12,607 nt of DNA from the NCBI GenBank assembly GCA_002428935.1, contig DIYG01000104.1, positions 9,179-21,785 on the forward strand, read 5' to 3'. This DNA is from Halieaceae bacterium UBA6060 (GTDB lineage Bacteria > Pseudomonadota > Gammaproteobacteria > Pseudomonadales > Halieaceae). Below, in pieces: positions 7,326-12,607 of the stretch; within the stretch, counting starts at the first letter, position 1; every line of letters begins with the position of its first letter. The notes below the pieces were generated by a model. The model was not told the origin of the DNA. It worked only from the letters and a program-made list of their open reading frames with translations, and made no database searches. The translations under genes were made by a program, and so were the position numbers.

Positions 7326-8407
7326 AACCGTCTTTGCTCAACAAGCTGGAAACCTTGACGGAGCGGCACGAAGAAGTCGCCGCCATGTTGGGCGATGCGG
7401 AAATCATCGCCGATCAGGAGCAATTTCGCCGCTTATCCCGGGAGTATTCAGAGCTCGAAACCGTGGTTCGTTGCTTCGCGACCTACCGCCAGCTTCAGGA
7501 TGATCTCGACGCGGCCGAGGGCATGCTCAGCGACGATGACGAAGATATGCGGGAAATGGCCCGCGCCGAAATAGACGAGGGGCAGGTCCAGCGCGCCGCC
7601 CTGGAGAGTGAGCTACAAGTGCTTTTGTTGCCTCGGGACCCCCGGGACAGCCACAACGTTTTCTTGGAAATTCGCGCCGGCACGGGGGGCGATGAAGCGG
7701 CTATCTTTGCGGGTGATTTGTTTCGCATGTACTCGCGCTATGCCGAGCAGTTGGGGTGGCGTCTGGAAATCCTATCGGAACGTCCGGGTGAGCACGGAGG
7801 CTACAAAGAAATCATCGCCAGGGTAGAGGGCAGCGATGTCTACGCCCGTCTCAAGTTTGAGTCCGGCGCTCATCGCGTGCAGCGAGTCCCCGAGACCGAA
7901 TCCCAGGGGCGTATCCACACGTCGGCCTGCACCGTTGCCGTGCTTCCTGAGGCCGAGGAATTGGAGGCCGTGGAGATCAACAAGGCCGATCTTCGAGTGG
8001 ATACCTTTAGGGCTTCCGGGGCTGGCGGCCAGCACGTCAATAAAACTGATTCGGCAGTGCGTCTAACGCACTTGCCCACGGGCATTGTTGTGGAGTGTCA
8101 GGACGAACGTTCCCAACACAAGAATCGAGCCCGGGCCATGTCCTTGCTCCAGGCCAAGCTCACCACGGCCGCTGAAACCGCTCAGGCCTCGGAGCAGGCG
8201 GAGGAGAGGCGCAATTTGGTGGGCAGCGGCGATCGCTCTGATCGCATACGAACCTACAACTTTCCCCAGGGTCGGGTGACGGACCACCGCATAAATTTGA
8301 CCCTCTATAAGCTTGACGAGGTGATGACTGGTGAACTGGAAGCGGTGATCGGTCCTCTCCGCCAGGAGCATCAGGCCGACCAGTTGGCCGCCCTGTCCGG
8401 GCAATGA
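7322..8407 (+). CDS. prfA: Peptide chain release factor 1 (RF1)
   Basis: RF1 recognises UAA and UAG stop codons in the ribosomal A site and triggers hydrolysis of peptidyl-tRNA. The 361-residue protein matches E. coli RF1 (360) throughout. It opens MKPSLLNKLETL, then has LEIRAGTGGDEAA. The stop-codon tripeptide of the PxT type reads PET at 190-192 (PAT in E. coli). The catalytic GGQ is at 235-237 in SGAGGQHVNKTDSAVR, and the C-terminal QEHQADQLAALS is conserved. The GTG start at 7322 overlaps the hemA stop as GTGA and the stop overlaps the prmC ATG as ATGA. With no strong ribosome-binding site of its own, it is likely translationally coupled to hemA. hemA-prfA-prmC is a conserved operon. Confidence 0.98.
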   Translation: MKPSLLNKLETLTERHEEVAAMLGDAEIIADQEQFRRLSREYSELETVVRCFATYRQLQDDLDAAEGMLSDDDEDMREMARAEIDEGQVQRAALESELQVLLLPRDPRDSHNVFLEIRAGTGGDEAAIFAGDLFRMYSRYAEQLGWRLEILSERPGEHGGYKEIIARVEGSDVYARLKFESGAHRVQRVPETESQGRIHTSACTVAVLPEAEELEAVEINKADLRVDTFRASGAGGQHVNKTDSAVRLTHLPTGIVVECQDERSQHKNRARAMSLLQAKLTTAAETAQASEQAEERRNLVGSGDRSDRIRTYNFPQGRVTDHRINLTLYKLDEVMTGELEAVIGPLRQEHQADQLAALSGQ

Positions 8408-9324
8408 CCGGCCGCTCCCAGGCAACCACAGGCGCAACGCCGACGGTTGCTGATCTGTTGGCGGAGGCCTCGGTGCTGAGCGGTGAGGAAGCATCCCGGG
8501 AGGCCGAGGTGCTTCTGTGTGCGGCCCTGGCCAAACCACGGAGCTATTTGTACGCCTGGTCAGAAGCCGCCGTGGAGGCCGAGGTGGCGGAGCGTTATCG
8601 CCACTGGCTGGAACAACGGTCTCGCGGTGTGCCGGTGGCGTATCTCCTGGGGCAGCGAGAATTCTGGTCGCTCGCGCTGGCGGTAAATTCATCGACCCTG
8701 ATTCCCCGGGCGGATACGGAGCTTCTTGTGGAGCTTGCCCTGGCCAGCGGTCCCGCCCAGAAACCTTTCAAAGTAGCGGATCTCGGTACGGGATCGGGAG
8801 CGGTGGCCCTGGCCATTGCCAGCGAGCGCCCCGGGTGGTCCGTCGTCGCGGTAGAGCTTTGCGATAGCGCACTCGCACTGGCGGAGCGCAACCGTAAAGA
8901 GCTGGCACTGGAGAATGCGACCATGCTGTCGGGGAGCTGGTATGAGCCGCTCGGCGAGCACCGTTTTGATCTTATCGTGAGCAATCCGCCGTATCTGGCC
9001 AGCAATGACCCCCATCTCGAGGAGGGTGATTTGCCCTTTGAACCCCTTGGAGCACTAGTGGCAGGGCCCGACGGCCTGGAGTGTCTTGAACAGCTCGTTG
9101 CCGAGGCGCCGGAACATTTGCTGCCGAGGGGTCGACTGATGCTGGAGCACGGCGCGTCTCAGGGTGAGGCGGTGAGGTCTTTGCTGCGAAACCACGGCTT
9201 TGAGGAAGTGCAAAGCTACAAGGACATCGCGAAGCACGAGCGTGTCACGGTAGGCATCTGGCTGACCGCGACAGCACCTCCAACGGCCGGCGATGGCAGC
9301 AGCGTTAACGATCATGCTGAGTGA
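8404..9324 (+). CDS. prmC: Peptide chain release factor N5-glutamine methyltransferase
   Basis: PrmC (HemK) uses S-adenosylmethionine to methylate the Gln side chain of the GGQ motif in RF1 and RF2, raising termination efficiency. The 306-residue protein has an N-terminal helical release-factor-binding domain including PVAYLLGQREFW and LIPRADTELLVE. The Rossmann fold follows, with SAM-binding DLGTGSG (126-132), and the catalytic NPPY motif is at 194-197. The C-terminus (residues after about 290) is a short Thr/Ala/Ser-rich extension that overlaps the start of the next gene. It begins within the prfA stop (ATGA), so the enzyme and its substrate are made from one coupled transcript. Motifs are all intact. 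Confidence 0.97.
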   Translation: MTGRSQATTGATPTVADLLAEASVLSGEEASREAEVLLCAALAKPRSYLYAWSEAAVEAEVAERYRHWLEQRSRGVPVAYLLGQREFWSLALAVNSSTLIPRADTELLVELALASGPAQKPFKVADLGTGSGAVALAIASERPGWSVVAVELCDSALALAERNRKELALENATMLSGSWYEPLGEHRFDLIVSNPPYLASNDPHLEEGDLPFEPLGALVAGPDGLECLEQLVAEAPEHLLPRGRLMLEHGASQGEAVRSLLRNHGFEEVQSYKDIAKHERVTVGIWLTATAPPTAGDGSSVNDHAE

Positions 9325-10066
9325 TGAAGATCTGGAGCGCTACAGTCGGCAGCTCATGCTGCCGGATTTTTCCCTGGACCAGCAGGAGCGGTTGACCCAG
9401 GCACGAGTCCTGATGGTCGGTTGCGGCGGTTTGGGCAGCCCGGTCGCTGCCTATTTGGCTGCAGCGGGGGTCGGTACCTTGGTTCTTGCGGACGGTGATG
9501 TGGTGGAGCTGTCGAACCTGTCTCGCCAGGTGCTCCACGGGGAGGGTGATATCGGGCTTCGAAAGGTGGAATCCGCGGCGGCTTACATCCGCGCTCGTTA
9601 TCCTCGTTGTAAGGTCGAGACGATCCCAGCAAGACTCCAGGGTGCGCTACTGCAGGAGACTGCTGGGTCCGTCGATTTGGTCGCCGATGGTAGCGACAAT
9701 TACCCCACCCGCTTCGCCCTCAATAGGGCCTGCATCGCTCAGGGCATACCCATGATTTCCGCCGCCGCGGTGCGCAGCGAAGGTCAGTTAGCAAGTTTTT
9801 ACCCTGCGGAGGGCACCGGGTGCTATCGCTGTTTGTATCCGGAGGTTGGCGCCGACACGGCCTTATCCTGCAGAGAAAGCGGTGTAATGGGGCCGGTGGT
9901 TGGTGTGGTGGGCACGCTTCAAGCTCTGGAAATTCTCAAGGTACTTTCCGGCTGGGGTGAGGCTCTGTTGGGTCGAGTGTTGTATCTGGACCTGCGCACC
10001 TACGGGCAACATGTACTGACCGTACCTCGCCGTGAAGGGTGCCCGGACTGCTCTTCGGTCGATTAG
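9314..10066 (+). CDS. moeB: MoeB/ThiF-family adenylyltransferase
   Basis: This E1-like enzyme adenylates the C-terminal glycine of a small sulfur-carrier protein (MoaD for molybdopterin, or ThiS-like). With the ATG at 9314 it has 250 residues (E. coli MoeB 249) and MLSDEDLERYSRQ aligns with E. coli LSDQEMLRYNRQ. Nucleotide loop VGCGGLGS is at 35-42, NLSRQVLH follows, and DGSDNYPTR marks the Mg-ATP Asp. The zinc ligands are CYRC (170, 173) and CPDC (243, 246). The conserved Cys of ALSCRESGVMGP (186) corresponds to the MoeB active-loop Cys. A start at 9293 is possible but adds 7 unconserved residues. The overlap with prmC is 11 nt. No MoaD/ThiS gene is adjacent, so the exact carrier partner cannot be decided here; moeB at this position in Pseudomonas favours MoeB. 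Confidence 0.88.
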   Translation: MLSDEDLERYSRQLMLPDFSLDQQERLTQARVLMVGCGGLGSPVAAYLAAAGVGTLVLADGDVVELSNLSRQVLHGEGDIGLRKVESAAAYIRARYPRCKVETIPARLQGALLQETAGSVDLVADGSDNYPTRFALNRACIAQGIPMISAAAVRSEGQLASFYPAEGTGCYRCLYPEVGADTALSCRESGVMGPVVGVVGTLQALEILKVLSGWGEALLGRVLYLDLRTYGQHVLTVPRREGCPDCSSVD

Positions 10067-10263
10067 TTTCCTGCGTTTGGCTGTCCCTTTGGGTAATAAT
10101 CACGGAACCCTGCTCCGGCTTGTCAGTCAGAAGCGAGACCGGCATGGAGGGATTCCGACCGGTGTCCGGCATCCCCCGGGGATGGGGAGCAGCAGAAGTA
10201 CTGCGTTATCGCTTGCTTTTGAACCGCGCGGGCGAAACAACGAATAACTCAAGGAGACTGCTT
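10067..10263. other. Intergenic region moeB-doxX with 15-bp perfect palindrome
   Basis: This 197-bp stretch contains CATCCCC-C-GGGGATG at 10170-10184, a perfect inverted repeat of 7 bp around one base. The 7-mer CCGGCAT is directly repeated at 10139-10145 and 10166-10172. No T-run follows the palindrome, so an intrinsic terminator is unlikely. The doxX frame stays open through it, but the strong ribosome-binding site at 10251-10257 places the real start downstream. I could not place a confident promoter. Confidence 0.4.
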
Positions 10264-10848
10264 GTGACATCGATCATTCAGGGCTTTGCCCGATTTCAGG
10301 AGACCCTATTTGGGCGTCTCTCCTATCTAGATGGGCTGGCGCCACTGGCCATGCGCTTCTTCCTGTTCTTTCCTTTTTGGATGGCGGGGACGCAAAAAAT
10401 CAGCGGTATGGAAAACACCATCGAATGGTTTGGCAATCCCGACTGGGGTCTGGGCCTGCCTTTTCCCTGGCTCATGGCTCATCTGGCGGCCTACACAGAG
10501 GCCATTGGCGCGCTACTGCTGATCCTTGGCCTCGCCGTGCGTTGGATATCCATTCCCCTCATCGTGACCATGCTTGTGGCGATCTTTGCCGTGCATTGGG
10601 ATAACGGTTGGGCGGCTATCGCCGATTCCAGCATGCCGGAAATCGCTCAGCGCCTCGGAGCGGCCCGAGAGATTCTGCGTGAGCATGGCAATTACGGCTG
10701 GCTGACGGAAAAAGGCAGCATCGTGATTCTGAATAATGGTATCGAGTTCGCCGTGACCTATCTGATCATGCTGGTCTCGCTGTTGTTCACGGGGGGAGGT
10801 CGCTACGTGAGTGTGGATTACTACTTCGGGCGTCTTTTTAACCGCTGA
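10264..10848 (+). CDS. DoxX-family integral membrane protein
   Basis: The 194-residue protein looks like a DoxX/TQO-small-subunit-type membrane protein with about four membrane segments: roughly 25-45 (LAMRFFLFFPFWMAGTQKI), 67-90 (WLMAHLAAYTEAIGALLLI), 92-112 (ISIPLIVTMLVAIFAVHW) and 155-175 (EFAVTYLIMLVSLLF). Family hallmarks are R-F--F--FW-AG--K in segment 1, E-IGALLL-LG in segment 2 and the HW-NGW stretch after segment 3. The GTG at 10264 is chosen because AAGGAGA (10251-10257) precedes it at the right distance. The frame is open further upstream into moeB but without a ribosome-binding site. DoxX proteins are linked to redox or thiol-oxidant processes in some bacteria; the substrate here is unknown. 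It is followed by rhlB 58 nt downstream. Confidence 0.8.
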   Translation: MTSIIQGFARFQETLFGRLSYLDGLAPLAMRFFLFFPFWMAGTQKISGMENTIEWFGNPDWGLGLPFPWLMAHLAAYTEAIGALLLILGLAVRWISIPLIVTMLVAIFAVHWDNGWAAIADSSMPEIAQRLGAAREILREHGNYGWLTEKGSIVILNNGIEFAVTYLIMLVSLLFTGGGRYVSVDYYFGRLFNR

Positions 10849-10867
10849 TCAATTCTTCGCCAGCATT

Positions 10868-10876
10868 TGCTAGACT
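10868..10876 (+). promoter_or_regulatory. Candidate extended -10 element upstream of rhlB
   Basis: TGC followed by TAGACT resembles an extended -10 box (TGnTATAAT) and lies 31 nt upstream of the proposed TTG start. The heptamer CTAGACT is shared with the region upstream of hemA. No convincing -35 hexamer is seen. Weak evidence. Confidence 0.22.
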
Positions 10877-10906
10877 TCGCGCCTTCTTTTTCTGGCAGAT
10901 TCGGCA

Positions 10907-12163
10907 TTGACTAGATCCAAAACCGCCCGCTCGGCAAATGCAGAGCGGGCCGACAGCAGTTCGCCCTGGAGTCTTGAGCAGTTTGATGTGCCCGCGGAAG
11001 AGGGGAAGACTCGCTTTCACGACCTCGATCTGAATGCGACCCTCATGCGCGGTATCGCAGAACTGGGCTTTCAGTACTGCTCACCGATTCAGGCTCAGGT
11101 GCTGCCCCATACGCTGCAGGGCCACGACGCCATCGGCAAGGCGCAGACCGGTACGGGCAAGACCGCCGCGTTTTTGATCACCATCTTCAACGATTTGCTC
11201 GCTAACCCCCCAGAGGGCGAACGCTTTCTGGGAGAACCGCGAGCCCTGGTTATTGCTCCGACCCGGGAACTGGTGATGCAGATTGCTGCCGATGCCGCAG
11301 ACCTGGGAAAGCACACCGGTTTGAAGACCGTCACCCTGATTGGGGGTATGGACTACCAGAAACAACTCAATCGTTTGAATCGCGAGGTGGTGGATCTCGT
11401 GGTGGCAACGCCGGGCCGGCTTCTGGATTTTTCCGGCCGGCGAGATCTGTACTTGGATCATATCGAAGTATTGGTCCTCGACGAGGCGGACCGCATGCTG
11501 GATATGGGCTTTATTCCCCAGGTGAAACGCATTGTGCGTCAAACGCCGCGCAAGGAATATCGCCAAACCCTGCTGTTTTCGGCCACCTTTACCCAGGACA
11601 TCATCAACCTGTCTCAGCAGTGGACCACCCAGGCAGTCACGGTGGAAATTGAGCCGGAGCATGTGGCTACCGACTCTGTGGATCAAAGAGTGTATCTGGC
11701 GAGCAGCGAAGAGCGTTTTCGCATTCTTGTGAATCTGCTCCGCTCCGATGACGCCAGTAGCGTCATCGTGTTTGCCAATCGCCGCGACCAGGTCCGCCGT
11801 CTGTACGAGCGTTTGCGTAAGGCGGGCGTCAGCTGTGGCATGTTGTCGGGAGAGATCGCTCAGGCCAAACGAACGAAAACCCTGGAGCAATTCAAGACCG
11901 GCAAAATCTCCGTGTTGGTTGCCACAGATGTGGCGGGACGGGGTATCCACGTTGAAGGCGTGAGTCACGTGGTGAATTACAACCTGCCCGAGGACCCCGA
12001 GGACTATGTGCACCGCATCGGCCGTACCGGGCGAGCGGGTGCCACGGGGACCTCCATCAGCTTTGCCAGCGAAGACGATGCTTTTCTCCTGCCGGATCTC
12101 GAAGCGCTTTTGGGTGAGCCGGTGCGTTGTGAGCATCCTCCGGCGGAGTTGCTGGCGAAGTAA
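10907..12163 (+). CDS. rhlB: DEAD-box ATP-dependent RNA helicase, RhlB-like
   Basis: This RNA helicase probably unwinds structured RNA, including as a partner of the RNase E degradosome. The 418-residue protein (E. coli RhlB 421) has all core motifs: Q motif GFQYCSPIQ (54-62), Walker A AQTGTGKT (79-86), PTREL, TPGRL, DEAD (192-195), SAT, VIVFAN, ATDVAGRGIH and HRIGRTGR (369-376). The NYNLPEDPEDYVHRIGRTGRAG-type ending and lack of a long basic tail favour RhlB over RhlE, SrmB or DeaD. The TTG at 10907 is the first in-frame start after the preceding stop but has a weak ribosome-binding site. GTG at 10988 is an alternative that would leave a hairpin (10925-10950) in the leader. Residues 1-27 are unconserved, so the N-terminus is uncertain. 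Confidence 0.9.
   Translation: MTRSKTARSANAERADSSSPWSLEQFDVPAEEGKTRFHDLDLNATLMRGIAELGFQYCSPIQAQVLPHTLQGHDAIGKAQTGTGKTAAFLITIFNDLLANPPEGERFLGEPRALVIAPTRELVMQIAADAADLGKHTGLKTVTLIGGMDYQKQLNRLNREVVDLVVATPGRLLDFSGRRDLYLDHIEVLVLDEADRMLDMGFIPQVKRIVRQTPRKEYRQTLLFSATFTQDIINLSQQWTTQAVTVEIEPEHVATDSVDQRVYLASSEERFRILVNLLRSDDASSVIVFANRRDQVRRLYERLRKAGVSCGMLSGEIAQAKRTKTLEQFKTGKISVLVATDVAGRGIHVEGVSHVVNYNLPEDPEDYVHRIGRTGRAGATGTSISFASEDDAFLLPDLEALLGEPVRCEHPPAELLAK
10925..10950. repeat. 8-bp perfect inverted repeat at the 5' end of rhlB
   Basis: GCCCGCTC (10925-10932) and GAGCGGGC (10943-10950) are perfect reverse complements around a 10-nt loop. It lies just after the TTG start candidate and 38 nt before the GTG candidate of the helicase gene. 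No T-run follows. If the GTG is used it would form a stable leader hairpin. Confidence 0.55.
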
Positions 12164-12275
12164 GGTCTTTTCCTGTCCCTTTCTTAGGCTCTTGGTCACG
12201 GAGCGTTTTCGGTTTAGTTGCCCTCCCTCCGGAGCTTCTCTTCGGGCTCAGGAGCGGTTGTTTCGCTGCCGCCGT
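12164..12275. other. Intergenic stretch downstream of rhlB, no gene seen
   Basis: No convincing coding region, RNA gene or canonical terminator was found. An in-frame GTG-started minus-strand frame (12471-12214) crosses this stretch and the palindromic element, but it lacks a ribosome-binding site and recognisable motifs. Confidence 0.5.
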
Positions 12276-12370
12276 TGATCACCCGGCCCGCGGGACGCCA
12301 AAAAACGCCATCCATGGCAGGCTCTTCGTCGTCCATCCATGGACGCCGACGCCCGCGGGCCGGGTGATCA
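12276..12370. mobile_element. MITE-like palindromic element with 13-bp terminal inverted repeats and TGATCA flanks
   Basis: CCCGGCCCGCGGG (12282-12294) and its exact reverse complement (12352-12364) bound an 83-bp unit. TGATCA, itself palindromic, flanks both ends (12276-12281 and 12365-12370), so the whole inverted repeat is 19 bp and TGATCA could be a target-site duplication. Inside are two small hairpins sharing the core CCATCCATGG: GCCATCCATGGC (12307-12318) and GTCCATCCATGGAC (12331-12344). The unit could fold as a long stem carrying two side hairpins. It has no coding capacity of its own. It may be a non-autonomous transposon, a REP/BIME-type repeat, or a terminator-like structure. Copies elsewhere in the genome are not testable here. 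Confidence 0.5.
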
Positions 12371-12564
12371 CCGACGACAGCTTGGGCCACGCGGGCTGCG
12401 GCCTTGGAGGACTTAGGAGGGGGTTCGACATGTCTGAGTGTCTTGCCATCTGGGGCTTCGTAGCATGACACCAGTTCTGATGATCTCGTTTCGTGCTTGC
12501 GGCTGATTTGGTCTGAGGTCTAAAGCCTCGCTATGACTAAGCGATAACGCTGACGATAAACTTG
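12371..12564. other. Intergenic stretch, no confident gene
   Basis: The only coding-like signal is a 12-codon plus-strand frame at 12430-12468 (MSECLAIWGFVA) preceded by AGGAGGGGG at good Shine-Dalgarno distance. Near the end AGCG-ATAA-CGCT makes a 4-bp stem just before the tandem repeat. On the minus strand a frame entering from the right edge reads VLVLQVYRQRYRLVIARL and stops at 12520-12522; it could be the end of a gene lying outside the window, but repeat-derived frames are unreliable. Confidence 0.4.
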
Positions 12565-12607
12565 CAGCACCAGCACCAGCACCAGCACCGGCACCGGCAC
12601 CAGCACC
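12565..12607. repeat. Hexanucleotide tandem repeat (CAGCAC/CGGCAC), runs off window
   Basis: Seven consecutive 6-bp units are visible: four CAGCAC, two CGGCAC and one CAGCAC, followed by one further base at the window edge. All frames on both strands stay open through it, encoding dipeptide repeats such as Gly-Ala or Val-Leu on the minus strand. It is a microsatellite whose length could vary between strains. Whether it is intergenic or in a gene to the right cannot be decided. Confidence 0.9.

Noticed and set aside
10219..10248. TTGAAC with AATAAC 18 bp downstream as a doxX promoter
   Set aside because: The transcript would start within the Shine-Dalgarno sequence, leaving no usable leader.
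10039..10263. 75-codon N-terminal extension of the DoxX protein
   Set aside because: It overlaps the moeB end and lacks a ribosome-binding site, whereas GTG at 10264 has AAGGAGA at the right distance.
11081..12199. Long minus-strand frame (372 codons) opposite rhlB
   Set aside because: It mirrors a complete DEAD-box helicase with all motifs; the antisense frame shows no family signature and is a high-GC shadow.
12214..12471. 85-codon minus-strand frame across the palindromic element
   Set aside because: GTG start without a ribosome-binding site, no recognisable domain, and much of it is the repeat itself.
12565..12607. CRISPR-like array
   Set aside because: The units are directly abutting 6-mers without spacers; it is a simple tandem repeat.

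Overview
The window is chromosomal core-genome DNA from a gammaproteobacterium. Gene order and protein sequences match the arrangement I know from Pseudomonas aeruginosa (hemA-prfA-prmC-moeB on one side; TPR lipoprotein-lolB-ispE-tRNA-Gln-prs-rplY-pth on the other, transcribed divergently). The fairly high GC, frequent GTG/TTG starts and the doxX plus rhlB tail in place of the usual downstream genes fit a marine, Halieaceae/Cellvibrionales-like lineage. That placement is an inference from memory, not a search.

Minus-strand block (about 5730 down to 1): a TPR outer-membrane-type lipoprotein, the lipoprotein receptor LolB, the isoprenoid kinase IspE (ATGA overlap with lolB), tRNA-Gln(UUG), PRPP synthetase Prs, ribosomal protein L25 (RplY, CTC type) and the first 25 codons of peptidyl-tRNA hydrolase (Pth), cut by the window edge. 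A UUCG-capped terminator follows rplY, so pth probably has its own promoter in the 231-bp gap.

Plus-strand block (5922 to 12163): HemA (first committed step of C5 tetrapyrrole synthesis), release factor 1 (PrfA), its glutamine methyltransferase PrmC and a MoeB/ThiF-type adenylyltransferase. These four overlap by 4 to 11 nt and look translationally coupled. After a 197-bp gap comes a DoxX-family membrane protein, then an RhlB-like DEAD-box RNA helicase. PrmC methylates the GGQ glutamine of the PrfA encoded just upstream.

The last 444 bp (12164-12607) hold no convincing gene. They contain an 83-bp MITE-like palindromic element with 13-bp perfect terminal inverted repeats flanked by TGATCA on both sides, and a hexanucleotide (CAGCAC) tandem repeat running off the window end. 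I found no defence system, CRISPR array, prophage or clearly new multi-gene system. The most unusual items are this repeat-rich tail, several unassigned palindromes and direct repeats in intergenic regions (around pth/rplY, upstream of prs, inside the 5' end of rhlB), and the 47-residue low-complexity tail on HemA.
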